The notes under the pieces were generated by a model, which did no database searches, was not told the DNA's origin, and worked only from the letters and a program-made list of their open reading frames with translations. Made by a program: the position numbers and the translations under genes. Below are positions 44,624-54,785 of a stretch of DNA of 64,000 bases, piece after piece. Source of the DNA: Rhizobium sp. NRK18 (GTDB lineage: Bacteria; Pseudomonadota; Alphaproteobacteria; Rhizobiales; Rhizobiaceae); assembly GCF_024385575.1 (NCBI RefSeq), contig NZ_JANFMV010000001.1, forward strand, positions 1,207,681-1,271,680, in the 5' to 3' direction. Positions within the stretch are counted from its first letter, which is position 1; each line of letters opens with the position of its first letter.

Positions 44624-46114
44624 TCAATCGCCGGCGTGGAGCCGGCCGGCGATATAGTCCTCCAGCGTCTTGCGCGTGCCATTCTTCCACAGGTGATTGA
44701 GCGCATTGGCGAAACGCTTGCGGAAGACATCCGAGCGGCCGACATCGCCGAAGATGTCGTCGAGTGCCAGGAACGCCATCGGATCGCTTTTTGCGGCAAC
44801 CGCCGCCTTGTGCAGCCGATCGGCGCTTTCGTCGTTGAAGACGATTTCCTTGCCGCTGTCGCTCGTGCCTGCGAAATAGCGGCACCAGAGCGCCGAGACG
44901 AGGGCGAGGCCCGTGACGTCCAGTCCCTGACGCAGCCGGTCGGCGGTCGACGGCAGGATGAACTTCGGCTGGCGGTTGGAACCGTCCTGGGCCAGCCGCG
45001 GAATGGTGTCGCCAATCTTCGGATTGGAGAAGCGGCGATCGATCAGGTCGTAATAGGCGTTGAGATCGGTATCCGGAACCGGCGGCACGATCGGGATGAT
45101 CTCTTCCTTCTCGAGTTTTTCCAGGAACTGGCGGATCAATGGCTCTTCCATCGCCTCATGGACGAAATGGATGTCGAGGAGCGCGCCCGGATAGGCGATC
45201 GCCGCATGGCCGCCGTTGAGGATGCGGATCTTCATCAGCTCATAGGGAGCGACGTCATCGACAAAGGTCACGCCGACGGTCTCCAGGGCAGGGCGTCCGG
45301 CCGGGAACTTGTCTTCGAGCACCCATTGCTTGAATTCCTCGCAGAAGACCGGCCAGCCATCCTCGATGCCGAACGTGTCGCGCAGATAGGAAATTTCGCG
45401 ATCGCCGGTCGCCGGCGTGATGCGGTCGACCATGGAATTCGGGAAGGCGACGTTCTCGTGGATCCAGTGGGCGAAATCCGGGTCGGAGAGTTTCGCAAGT
45501 CCGTGGACGGCGGCTTCCGTCACTTCGCCGTTGCCGGGAATGTTGTCGCACGACATGACCGTGAAGGGGGCGATGCCGGCGGCGCGGCGCTTCTTCAGAC
45601 CGGCGACGATCATGCCGAACACGGTTTTCGGGTCGTCGGGGTTGCGACCGTCCGCGGCGATTGCCGGATGATCCGGGTTGAACTTGCCGGAGGCCGGATC
45701 GATAAAATAGCCGCCCTCGGTGATGGTCATGGAGACGATGCGGATTGCCGGGTCGGCGAGCTTGTCGATGATCTTGCCGAGATCCGGCGCGGTCATGATG
45801 TCGATCATCGGTCCAGTCACGCGGGCGGCGGTGACATTGATGTCCTGCTCGACGACGGTCGTCAGGTAATCCTGTGCGGCGAGCTTTTCCTTCATGCGCT
45901 GGTCCGACGGCATGACGCCGGCGCCGATGATCGCCCAGTCGTGATCACGACCCGAATTGAATAGGTCATCGAGATAGATCGCCTGATGCGCGCGGTGGAA
46001 GTTGCCGACGCCGAAATGCAGGATGCCGGCGCTCAAGTCTTCGCGCTTGTAGGCGGGAACGGCTGCTTTCGAGGCGATCTCGTCCAGCGACGAGAGGGAG
46101 AGTTTGGTCGTCAT
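44624..46114 (-). CDS. mtlK: Mannitol 2-dehydrogenase (long-chain polyol dehydrogenase)
   Basis: A 496-residue NAD-dependent enzyme that oxidises D-mannitol to D-fructose and often D-arabitol to D-xylulose. The Rossmann part shows GVGNFHRAHQAIYLDDL near the N-terminus, and the catalytic block MKIRILNGGHAAIAYPG contains the K-x4-N-x2-H residues. The start at 46114 is preferred, with AAGGA upstream; the frame is open a further 16 codons. It lies directly downstream of smoS in the same operon. Confidence 0.93.
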   Translation of the reverse strand: MTTKLSLSSLDEIASKAAVPAYKREDLSAGILHFGVGNFHRAHQAIYLDDLFNSGRDHDWAIIGAGVMPSDQRMKEKLAAQDYLTTVVEQDINVTAARVTGPMIDIMTAPDLGKIIDKLADPAIRIVSMTITEGGYFIDPASGKFNPDHPAIAADGRNPDDPKTVFGMIVAGLKKRRAAGIAPFTVMSCDNIPGNGEVTEAAVHGLAKLSDPDFAHWIHENVAFPNSMVDRITPATGDREISYLRDTFGIEDGWPVFCEEFKQWVLEDKFPAGRPALETVGVTFVDDVAPYELMKIRILNGGHAAIAYPGALLDIHFVHEAMEEPLIRQFLEKLEKEEIIPIVPPVPDTDLNAYYDLIDRRFSNPKIGDTIPRLAQDGSNRQPKFILPSTADRLRQGLDVTGLALVSALWCRYFAGTSDSGKEIVFNDESADRLHKAAVAAKSDPMAFLALDDIFGDVGRSDVFRKRFANALNHLWKNGTRKTLEDYIAGRLHAGD

Positions 46115-46167
46115 GTTCGCGCATCCTTGCTGCGGCTGTCGCTGTCTGTCCGTGCTTGCCACGGAAT

Positions 46168-46940
46168 TCAGCTCATCCAGTTGCCGCCGTCGACGTTGTA
46201 GGTCTGGGCGACGATGTAGTCCGCCTCCTTGGAGGCGAGGAAAATGGCCATGCCGGTGAGGTCTTCCGCCCGGCCCATGCGGCCGAACGGCACTTCGGCG
46301 CCGACGAGCCGCTTCTTTTCGCCAAGCGGCCGGTTTTCGTATTTGGCAAACAGGGCGTCGACACCATCCCAGTGCTCGCCGTCGACGACACCGGGGGCGA
46401 TCGCGTTGACGTTGATGCCGTGCTTGATCAGGTCGAGCCCGGCCGACTGGGTGAGTGAAATGACGGCCGCCTTGGTGGCGCAGTAGACCGCAACCAGCGC
46501 TTCGCCGCGCCGGCCGGCCTGGCTCGCCATGTTGATGATCTTGCCGCCCTTGCCGCGCCTGATCATCGATTTCGCCGCCGCCTGCATGGTGAAGAGTGCG
46601 CCGGCGACGTTGATCGAGAACAGCGTGTCATAGCTCTTGCGGGTGATCTCGACGATCGGGGCGAGATCGAAAAGGGCCGCGTTGTTGATCAGGATGTCGA
46701 TGCCGCCGGTCTTTTCCTCGACCGCGGCGATCGCCGCGTCGATGGAGGCCTGCGAGGTCACGTCCATTTCGACGGCATAGGCATTCGGGCCGATCTCGGT
46801 CGCCGTCTGCCTTGCCCGTTCGAGGTTGATGTCGGCGATGGCGACGGTCGCGCCTTCCCGCACATAGGCTTCCGCGAAGGCGCGGCCGATGCCGCGCGCC
46901 GATCCGGTGATCAGCGCCGATTTTCCTTCAAGCCGTCCGC

Positions 46941-46944
<4 letters not shown>
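46168..46944 (-). CDS. smoS: Sorbitol dehydrogenase (short-chain dehydrogenase/reductase)
   Basis: A 258-residue SDR. The NAD motif is TGSARGIG (13-20), NNAA is at 87-90, and the catalytic set is S141, Y154 and K158 (YCATK). It oxidises D-glucitol to D-fructose and, in relatives, galactitol to tagatose. The start at 46944 overlaps the smoK stop (ATGA), which fixes it; upstream in-frame residues are smoK antiframe. Gene order smoE-F-G-K-S-mtlK is that of rhizobial and Rhodobacter polyol operons. Confidence 0.93.
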
Positions 46945-47939
<995 letters not shown>

Positions 47940-47951
47940 AGTCGTCGTTCC

Positions 47952-48782
47952 TTATTTCACCGCGCCAAAGGTCAGGCCGCGAACGAGTTGTTTCTGCGAG
48001 AACCAGCCAAGGATGAGGATCGGTGCGATCGCCATCGTGGAGGCGGCGGAAAGCTTGGCGTAGAAGAGGCCTTCGGGGCTCGAATAGGAGGCGATGAAGG
48101 CGGTGAGCGGGGCGGCCTTGGAGGCCGTCAGGTTCAGGGTCCAGAAGGCTTCGTTCCACGCCAGGATGATGTTGAGGAGCAGCGTGGAGGCGATGCCCGG
48201 CACGGCCATCGGCGTCAGGACGTAGACGATTTCCTTGGCGAGCGATGCGCCGTCCATGCGGGCCGCCTCGAGGATCTCGCCCGGGATTTCCTTGAAGTAG
48301 GTGTAGAGCATCCAGACGATGATCGGCAGGTTGATGAGGGTGAGCACGACGACCAGGCCGATCCGCGTGTCGAGGAGACCCGAGTTGCGGAAGATCAGGT
48401 AGATCGGGATGAGCGCGCCGACGGGCGGCATCATCTTGGTCGACAGCATCCACATCAGCACGTCCTTGGTCCGCTTGGTCGGCGAGAAGGCCATCGCCCA
48501 TGCGGACGGAATGGCGATCAGCAGACCGAGCAGCGTCGAGCCCACGGAAATGGTGACCGAGTTGAAGAAGTGCAGGAAGTAGTTCGAGCGGCTCTGCACT
48601 TCGGCATAGTTTTCCGTCGTCCAGTGGAAGAAGAGGAAGGACGGCGGCGAGGCGATCGCTTCGGCTTCGGTCTTGAAGCTGGTCAGGATCGTCCAGAGGA
48701 TCGGGAAGAAGATCAGGAGACCGAGAGCCCAGACGATCACGGTCATGACCAGCTTGCGCTGCAGTGTGACTTGGCGTGCCAT
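47952..48782 (-). CDS. smoG: Polyol ABC transporter permease
   Basis: A 276-residue MalG-type inner-membrane protein with six helices. The EAA loop reads EAARMDGASLAKEIVYVLTPMAVPG, the coupling site for SmoK. It lies 4 bp after smoF. Confidence 0.92.
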   Translation of the reverse strand: MARQVTLQRKLVMTVIVWALGLLIFFPILWTILTSFKTEAEAIASPPSFLFFHWTTENYAEVQSRSNYFLHFFNSVTISVGSTLLGLLIAIPSAWAMAFSPTKRTKDVLMWMLSTKMMPPVGALIPIYLIFRNSGLLDTRIGLVVVLTLINLPIIVWMLYTYFKEIPGEILEAARMDGASLAKEIVYVLTPMAVPGIASTLLLNIILAWNEAFWTLNLTASKAAPLTAFIASYSSPEGLFYAKLSAASTMAIAPILILGWFSQKQLVRGLTFGAVK

Positions 48783-48786
48783 TGTC

Positions 48787-49659
48787 TCAGCTCTCCAGGT
48801 TCTTGCCGATCATGCGCATCAGGAAGATGGCAACGATGTTGGCGAGGATGACGGCGACGATGCCGCCTGCGGAAGCTCCGCCAATGTCGAACTGCAGAAG
48901 GGCCTGAGCGTAGACGAGATAGGTGATGTTGGTGCTCTGGTAGCCCGGGCCGCCATTGGTGGTGACGAGGATTTCGGCGAAGACCGAAAGCAGGAAGATG
49001 GTCTGGATAAGGATGACCACGGTGATGGCGCGCGACATGTGCGGCAGCACGATGTAGATGAAGCGCGAGATCGGGCCGGCGCCGTCCATCTCGGAGGCTT
49101 CCTTCTGCTCCTCGTCCAGCGACTGCAGGGCGGTCAGCAGGATGAGGGTCGAGAAGGGCAGCCACTGCCAGGCAACGATGATGATGATCGAGGTCAGCGG
49201 TGCGCTGGCGAGCCAGTCGATCGGCTGCATGCCGAACAGCTTGGCGACCCAGGCGAAGAGCCCGTTGACCGGGTTCATGAACATGTTCTTCCAGACCAGC
49301 GCCGAGACCGTCGGCATGACGAAGAACGGCGCGATCACCAGGATGCGCACGATGCCCTGGCCGAACACCGGCTGGTCGAGCAGAAGCGCGAAGCCGATGC
49401 CGCCGAGAATGGTGATCAGAAGAACGCCGACGACCAGCAGAAGCGTGTTGGTGAGAGCGGCGAAGAAGGCCGGATCGGTCAGAAAGTACTGATAGTTCAG
49501 AAAGCCGATCCATTCCTCCGTCCCCGGCATCAACAGATTGTAGCGCAGGAAGGAGAAGTAGATCGTCATTGCCAGCGGCACGATCATCCATGCCAGCAGC
49601 AGGAGAACGGAGGGTGCCATCATCAGCCGTGCGGCTGACCGTGTCTGTAGCGTCGCCAT
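48787..49659 (-). CDS. smoF: Polyol ABC transporter permease
   Basis: A 290-residue MalF-type permease with six helices and EAA loop EASEMDGAGPISRFIYIVLPHM. The start at 49659 (MATLQTRS) is chosen because AAGGG lies upstream and the longer frame would run into the hairpins behind smoE. It lies 133 bp after smoE. Confidence 0.92.
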   Translation of the reverse strand: MATLQTRSAARLMMAPSVLLLLAWMIVPLAMTIYFSFLRYNLLMPGTEEWIGFLNYQYFLTDPAFFAALTNTLLLVVGVLLITILGGIGFALLLDQPVFGQGIVRILVIAPFFVMPTVSALVWKNMFMNPVNGLFAWVAKLFGMQPIDWLASAPLTSIIIIVAWQWLPFSTLILLTALQSLDEEQKEASEMDGAGPISRFIYIVLPHMSRAITVVILIQTIFLLSVFAEILVTTNGGPGYQSTNITYLVYAQALLQFDIGGASAGGIVAVILANIVAIFLMRMIGKNLES

Positions 49660-49707
49660 GGCAGTTGCCCTTTCGACCGACCTTGATTTTCGAAGAGAAA
49701 AGAAAAA

Positions 49708-49775
49708 GGGCCGCAGAGCGCTATCCGCGTGATCGGCGGCCCAAGTGGCCACCGGGTTCAAGCTTACCCGGTGGC
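49708..49775 (-). terminator. Two hairpins between smoE and smoF
   Basis: Nearer smoE: a perfect 10-bp stem (GCCACCGGGT 49748-49757 / ACCCGGTGGC 49766-49775) with an 8-nt loop. Nearer smoF: a 7-bp stem (49708-49714/49736-49742) followed on the minus strand by TTTTTCTTTTCT. Together they resemble a leaky terminator behind the binding-protein gene. Confidence 0.65.
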
Positions 49776-49792
49776 TAGCACTGTGGAGGATC

Positions 49793-51103
49793 CTACTTGA
49801 TGTAGCCTGCCTTGGTCATTTCGCGCTCGGTAAGCTGCTGGGCGCTCTGCAGGGCCTGGTCAACACTGACCTGGCCGGCGAGAGCCGCCGAGAACTGCTG
49901 GCCGACTGCGGTACCGATGCCCTGGAATTCCGGGATCGCCACGAACTGGACGCCCGTATAGGGGACCGGCTTGACCGTCGGATGGGCCGGATCGGCCGCG
50001 TTGATCGACTCGAGGGTCATCTTCGCGAACGGAGCGGCTTCCTGGTACTTCGGGTTGTCATAGAGAGACTTGCGGGTACCCGGGGGTACGTTCGCCCAGC
50101 CTTCCTTTTCCGCGACCAGTTCGGTGTAGTGCTTGGAGGTTGCCCAGGCGACGAACTTTTCGGCGGCTTCAGCCTTCTTGGTGCCGGCGGGAATGCCGAG
50201 CGACCAGGCCCAGAGCCAGTTGCCGCGCTTGCCGAGGCCCTTGTCCGGAGCGAGCGCAAAACCGACCTTGTCGGCAACCGTCGAGTCCTTCGGGTTGGTG
50301 ACGAAGGAAGCGGCAACGGTCGCGTCGATCCACATGCCGCACTTGCCGGTCTGGAAGAGGGCGAGGTTCTCGTTGAAGCCGTTCGAGGATGCGCCGGGCG
50401 GTCCGGCGTCGTTCATCAGCTTGACGTAGAAGTCGAGCGTGTCCTTCCATTCCGGCTGGTCGAACTGGGGCTTCCAGTTTTCGTCGAACCAGCGGGCGCC
50501 GAAGGAATTGGACATGGCCGTCAGGAACGCCATGTTTTCACCCCAGCCGGCCTTGCCGCGAAGGCAGATGCCGTACACTTCATTGGCCTTGTCGGTCATC
50601 TTGCGAGCCGCGTCGGCAATGAAGTCCCAGGTCGGGGCGTCGGGCATGGTGAGCCCGGCCTTTTCCATCAGGTCCTTGCGGTACATGACCATGGAGCTTT
50701 CGCCGTAGAACGGTGCAGCATAGAGCTTGTCGTCAACGGTCAGGCCCGAACGAATGGCGGGAAGCAGGTCGTCGACATCATAGTCGGCGCCAAGGTTGTT
50801 GAGCGGCAGAAGCCAGCCCTGCTTGGCCCAGATCGGAACTTCATAGGTGCCGATCGTCATGATGTCGTACTGGCCGCCCTTGGTGGCGACGTCGGTGGTG
50901 ACCTTCTGGCGAAGAACGTTTTCTTCCAGCGTGACCCATTCGAGGTCGATGTCCGGATTGTCCTTCTTGAAGTCGTCCGTCAGCTTCTGCATCCGGATCA
51001 TGTCGCCGTTGTTGACGGTCGCGATGGTGAGGGTTTCTGCGGATGCCATGCTGGCAAACGCAATTGCTGAGCAGCAGCCCAGCAAAATGGTCTTCAATGT
51101 CAT
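49793..51103 (-). CDS. smoE: Polyol ABC transporter periplasmic binding protein
   Basis: A 436-residue family-1 binding protein with a signal peptide (TILLGCCSAIAFASMASAE). The mature chain shows LTIATVNNGDMIRMQKLTDDFKKDNPDIDLEWV and GLTMPDAPTWDFIADAARKM, typical of sorbitol/mannitol-binding proteins. GGGAGGA precedes the ATG. It heads the operon and is followed by two hairpins. A dyad 23-39 bp upstream of the start may be the SmoC operator. Confidence 0.93.
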   Translation of the reverse strand: MTLKTILLGCCSAIAFASMASAETLTIATVNNGDMIRMQKLTDDFKKDNPDIDLEWVTLEENVLRQKVTTDVATKGGQYDIMTIGTYEVPIWAKQGWLLPLNNLGADYDVDDLLPAIRSGLTVDDKLYAAPFYGESSMVMYRKDLMEKAGLTMPDAPTWDFIADAARKMTDKANEVYGICLRGKAGWGENMAFLTAMSNSFGARWFDENWKPQFDQPEWKDTLDFYVKLMNDAGPPGASSNGFNENLALFQTGKCGMWIDATVAASFVTNPKDSTVADKVGFALAPDKGLGKRGNWLWAWSLGIPAGTKKAEAAEKFVAWATSKHYTELVAEKEGWANVPPGTRKSLYDNPKYQEAAPFAKMTLESINAADPAHPTVKPVPYTGVQFVAIPEFQGIGTAVGQQFSAALAGQVSVDQALQSAQQLTEREMTKAGYIK

Positions 51104-51125
51104 GTCTTCCTCCCAGAAGAGAAAT

Positions 51126-51142
51126 GAGCATTCGCTTTGCTC
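51126..51142. promoter_or_regulatory. Candidate operator upstream of smoE
   Basis: GAGCA-N7-TGCTC dyad (GAGCATTCGCTTTGCTC) 23-39 bp before the smoE start codon. The same half-site recurs in reversed order at 51244-51260. SorC-type regulators bind such dyads; SmoC is encoded just upstream. Confidence 0.4.
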
Positions 51143-51243
51143 GTGGGCAATTACTCATTAAATGCGACAAAGAGTCAATCGGGCAAATGTGCTGCGCTGC
51201 CGAAAAGACCGTCTAGGTAAATGATTTCATTGTGAAAAATATT

Positions 51244-51260
51244 TGCTCAACGCTTGAGCA
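51244..51260 (-). terminator. Dyad at the end of smoC
   Basis: Perfect 7-bp arms TGCTCAA/TTGAGCA around CGC, spanning the smoC stop codon. On the minus strand AATATTTTTC follows, so it can act as a rho-independent terminator for smoC. Its half-sites match those of the candidate smoE operator, so it may also bind the regulator. Confidence 0.5.
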
Positions 51261-52200
51261 GAAAATCAGCGGTGTCTTCGTCGGTGATGATGCCGTTGAT
51301 CTGGCGGCCGAGCAGTGCGGCTCGAATCGCGGCATTCTTGCGCTTGCCCTTGGCGACGCCGATGACGGTCGCGGTCTCTCGCGAGGGGATCGGAAGACTG
51401 GCGACGCGGTCGTTGATCGGATGGTCGAGGAGGGCGCCGTTCTGGTCGAAAATCCAGCCGCAAATCTCGCCGGCGGCCCCGGCTTCCTCAAGTTCGCCGA
51501 TTTCCTCGCGTTTCAGGAAGCCATCGACGCAGAGCGGGGCTTCGGGGCCCATTTCACCGATCCCGAGGAAACAGACGTCGGCCTTGGCGCCGAGCGCCAT
51601 GGTGGTCTGGATGAGCGCCTGGTCGTGCAGCAGGTCGCGTTCCTCGCGCGAATTGACATGGACGGGCAGGGGCATGGGGAAATGCCGTCCCTTGATCGCA
51701 TCGGCCATCGAAAAGATGACGTTGTAGTAGGCCGCAGATCCGTCGGGCCCGACATTGCCGGTGATCGAGACGATGCGGTGGTCGGGGCATTCCATCGGCG
51801 GCAACTGGTCAACTGCCGCTTTGAGCGTTCGGCCGGTGCCGACGGCCATGATGACCGGCGTTTCGCGTCGCAGCCAGCGTTCGATCTCCGCGGCCGCGGC
51901 TTCGGCGATGCCGGTGATCGTGGAGGCGGAGCCCGGATCGCTCGGCACGATCTCGCAATGCCTGAGGTCGAACTTTTCCTTCAACGCGGCGGCGCGTTCC
52001 AGACAGTCGGCGATCGGATGGTCGAGCCGCATCTTCACCAACCGTTCGGAAACGGCGAGGGAGACGAGGCGCTGGGCGGATTGCCGGGAAATGCCCATGA
52101 TCGAGGCGATCTCGTCCTGGGTGCGACCGGCGACGTAATAGAGCCAGCCCGCCCTTGCGGCGTCGTCCAGCCGCCCCGATGCGCCCGTCCTTCTGGCCAT
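51247..52200 (-). CDS. smoC: SorC-family regulator of the polyol operon
   Basis: A 317-residue regulator. An N-terminal HTH (about 12-55, RAGWLYYVAGRTQDEIASIMGISRQSAQRLVSLA) is followed by a phosphosugar-binding domain like sugar isomerases (MAVGTGRTLKAAVDQLP, SITGNVGPDGSAAYYN, VCFLGIGEMG). The start at 52200 follows GGGGAG; the longer frame to 52320 is not supported. It lies upstream of smoE on the same strand, 143 bp apart, and is the expected polyol-responsive regulator of smoEFGKS-mtlK. Confidence 0.9.
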   Translation of the reverse strand: MARRTGASGRLDDAARAGWLYYVAGRTQDEIASIMGISRQSAQRLVSLAVSERLVKMRLDHPIADCLERAAALKEKFDLRHCEIVPSDPGSASTITGIAEAAAAEIERWLRRETPVIMAVGTGRTLKAAVDQLPPMECPDHRIVSITGNVGPDGSAAYYNVIFSMADAIKGRHFPMPLPVHVNSREERDLLHDQALIQTTMALGAKADVCFLGIGEMGPEAPLCVDGFLKREEIGELEEAGAAGEICGWIFDQNGALLDHPINDRVASLPIPSRETATVIGVAKGKRKNAAIRAALLGRQINGIITDEDTADFLLKR

Positions 52201-52428
52201 GATGTCTCCCCGATGGATATTCCTTCTCGTCGGCGCAATGTCTTGCAAATGACGGCAAACGTCCAGCCCGGTTTTCCCGCACGTGATGCGTTTGGGTGTC
52301 GCTAGGCCGGTAAAACGCAATAAGTTTCAGCTAGGTCGGCATTTTCCTTGATCTCGCCACGGTGGCAATCTAGCCGTGGAGACCGGAAGCAGATTCCTGC
52401 TCGCCGCCTTCCTCCAGCCGGTCATTTC

Positions 52429-53070
52429 ATGGACTTCTCACTGACACATCTCTTCGATGCAGCCGCGGTCGGGACCTTCCTGCAGGTCGTCATGATCGAT
52501 CTTGTGCTGGCGGGCGACAATGCCGTCGTCGTCGGCATGGCGGCGGCCGGTCTCTCGAAGAAGGACCGTCGCAAGGCGATCGCGGTCGGTATCCTGATCG
52601 CCACGGCGCTGCGCATCATCTTCGCGGTCGCTGCGAGCTGGCTGCTGGCGATCATCGGCCTGCTTCTGGCCGGCGGCATCCTGCTTCTCTGGGTGTGCTG
52701 GAAGATGTGGCGTGAGTTGAAGCAGGGTGCGCCGGATGAGACCGCTGACGCTGCAGAGTCCGGTGCCAGCAATATCGGCATTCCCGGCAAGACCCTTGCC
52801 CAGGCGACCTGGCAGATCGTCGTCGCGGACGTCTCCATGTCGCTCGACAATGTGCTGGCCGTTGCCGGTGCCGCGCACGAACATCCGACCGTCCTCGTCT
52901 TCGGTCTTGCCCTCTCCGTCGTGCTGATGGGCATTGCCGCATCGCTGATCGCGGCCTTGCTCAACCGGCACCGCTGGATCGCCTATATCGGCTTGGCGAT
53001 CATCCTGTTCGTCGCACTCGAGATGATCTATCGCGGGGTCGTAGAGGTGGCGCAGGTCGTGCCCGTCTGA
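52429..53070 (+). CDS. TerC/YjbE-family integral membrane protein
   Basis: A 213-residue protein with seven helices. Both metal-site motifs of the TerC family are present: DLVLAGDNAVVVGMAAA in the first repeat and VADVSMSLDNVLAVAGAA in the second, with acidic residues in the membrane. Homologues are linked to tellurite resistance, and in other bacteria to Mn2+ export. The ATG at 52429 is chosen from where similarity begins (FSLTHLFDAAAVG); no good ribosome site is visible, and a TTG farther upstream is possible. It is divergent from smoC by 228 bp and has no linked partner. Confidence 0.88.
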   Translation: MDFSLTHLFDAAAVGTFLQVVMIDLVLAGDNAVVVGMAAAGLSKKDRRKAIAVGILIATALRIIFAVAASWLLAIIGLLLAGGILLLWVCWKMWRELKQGAPDETADAAESGASNIGIPGKTLAQATWQIVVADVSMSLDNVLAVAGAAHEHPTVLVFGLALSVVLMGIAASLIAALLNRHRWIAYIGLAIILFVALEMIYRGVVEVAQVVPV

Positions 53071-53307
53071 CGCCATCGCATGGCAAGGCTGGTCAGCGAC
53101 CGTCCACAAGGTGTCTCAAAGCAATACGCTCGCTTGCCTTCTAGCATCAGGCCTTGAAGATAGAATAGCTAAAATTCTAGTGAATTCGTTTGCCGGTTGT
53201 TCATGGGAAAAACTGGCAATTGTCAATTTATGCATTCGAACCCTCTAAAATAATATATACTTTTAGATGCTTACGTTTTGATACTGCAATCAAAAGGAGG
53301 TGCCGTC

Positions 53308-53808
53308 ATGCGTAACATCCTCAAGGCAACACCACTCGTCCTTCGTGTCGCGGCGATTGCCGCATTTGCTTCAACCACCGCAGTCGCGGCCGATCTCGGC
53401 ATCAGCGTTTCGCTGGGCGGCTCGACGTCGGCGAATGTCGGCGCGTCCATCGGCGGCGGATCCGGCATCAGTGCGAACGCCGATGCCAATGTCGGTGGCA
53501 CCAGCGCCAATGTCGATGCCTCCGTCGGCGGCGGTAGCGGGATCAACGCGAATGTCAATGTCGGAAGCGGCGGTCTCGGGGTGGATGCCGACGTCGGGAT
53601 TGGCGGTGGTTCGGGCGGCAATTCCGGGTCGGGATCGGGCTCTGGCTCCTCGTCGGGTGACAAGGGCTATAGGGTGCTGATTTCGGACATGTCATCCGGC
53701 CAGGCGGCCGTCTATCGCAAGCGCTGCGTCGGCATCCTTGCCCAGCCCGCGGCCTATGACAGGGACCTGGTCGGCCTCTGTCGCGCCTTGAAATCCTTCA
53801 AGCGTTAA
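53308..53808 (+). CDS. Glycine-rich repeat protein, secreted, function unknown
   Basis: I do not recognise a function. The 166 residues begin with a signal peptide (about 1-30, ending AVAA). Residues 31-115 are a low-complexity array rich in Gly, Ala, Asn, Asp, Ser and Val, built of about 11-residue units such as ISANADANVGG, TSANVDASVGG and INANVNVGSGG, ending in a (GS)n tract. From about 118 a compact basic domain follows (KGYRVLISDMSSGQAAVYRKRCV... LVGLCRALKSFKR) with two cysteines that could form a disulfide. AAAGGAGG gives a strong ribosome site. The AT-rich 237-bp upstream region suggests its own promoter. Similar short Gly/Asn/Val-rich exported proteins are common in rhizobia. Confidence 0.8.
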   Translation: MRNILKATPLVLRVAAIAAFASTTAVAADLGISVSLGGSTSANVGASIGGGSGISANADANVGGTSANVDASVGGGSGINANVNVGSGGLGVDADVGIGGGSGGNSGSGSGSGSSSGDKGYRVLISDMSSGQAAVYRKRCVGILAQPAAYDRDLVGLCRALKSFKR

Positions 53809-53813
53809 ATCCC

Positions 53814-54785
53814 TCAGATGAGTCCCGGCATGTTCGGGTCCGCAGCAACGATCGGCGAGGCGGCTTTCAACTGCTCCTGCAGCAGGGAGCGCAGCCGGCT
53901 CGCCAACGGCGACAGTCGCCGCGTCTTCAGGGAGATCAGGTAGTAGGGCGAGACGAATATGGGCGGGATGTTCAGCGTCGTCAGGCCGGACGTCGCGTTG
54001 TCGTTGCAGATCAACTCGCTCACCTCGCTCGCCATGGGCGCAATCGCGTTCGAGGCCTGCATGGCCGCGATCATCACCAAGAGCGACATCGTGTTCGTGA
54101 CGTTCGTCGGCGGCTGGGCGCCGCCGGTGATGAACGCTTCCTCGACCGCCTTCCTGATCGGTGTTCCGACGCTCTGCATCACCCATTCGAAGCTCGCCAG
54201 CCTTTCGTAGGTCAGTTGCGCCTCGAATTCGAGCGGATGGCCACGGCGGACGACGAACTCGATACGTTCGGCGCGGGCCGGGGCGAGGTTGAAATCGCGA
54301 ATGTCCGACGTTGGCGGAACGCGGCCGAGAATGAGGTCGAAGGTTCCAGCCGTCAGGTCCCGCACCAGCTGGTCGCTTGGGGCCACCTCGACGTGGATTT
54401 CCGCCTTTGGCGAAAGCTGCCGCAGCTTCTTGATTGCCGGCACGACGTATCCGATCGCTCCGCCCGTGACCGCGCCGACCCTCACCGTGCCGCCGACGCC
54501 GCGGCGGAAATCCTCGACTTCCGCAGAGGTTTCGCCAAGCTCCGTCAATACGTTGTGGGCACGGCGCGCCAGCAGGCGCCCGGCATCCGTCGGCGTCATG
54601 CCCTTCGGGTGGCGCTCGAACAGCGTCATGCCCACGATCTTCTCGATTTCCGACAGCATGCGGGACGCCGCCGGCTGGGTCATGGCGAGCAGCCTTGCCG
54701 CGTGACTGATCTGGCCGGACTGCGCCACGGCCGCGACCAGCTGCAGGTGAATGAGTTTGAGACGGAGTGCCGCTTTGCTGAACAT
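53814..54785 (-). CDS. gbpR: LysR-family regulator of chvE
   Basis: A 323-residue LysR protein: N-terminal HTH (about 10-70, LQLVAAVAQSGQISHAARLLAMTQPAASRMLSEIE) and a periplasmic-binding-protein-like effector domain from about 95. It is divergent from chvE over 176 bp, the arrangement of gbpR (galactose-binding protein regulator) in Agrobacterium, which activates chvE in response to arabinose, galactose and fucose. It ends 5 bp from the glycine-rich gene (convergent). The name rests on synteny as well as family. Confidence 0.9.
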   Translation of the reverse strand: MFSKAALRLKLIHLQLVAAVAQSGQISHAARLLAMTQPAASRMLSEIEKIVGMTLFERHPKGMTPTDAGRLLARRAHNVLTELGETSAEVEDFRRGVGGTVRVGAVTGGAIGYVVPAIKKLRQLSPKAEIHVEVAPSDQLVRDLTAGTFDLILGRVPPTSDIRDFNLAPARAERIEFVVRRGHPLEFEAQLTYERLASFEWVMQSVGTPIRKAVEEAFITGGAQPPTNVTNTMSLLVMIAAMQASNAIAPMASEVSELICNDNATSGLTTLNIPPIFVSPYYLISLKTRRLSPLASRLRSLLQEQLKAASPIVAADPNMPGLI

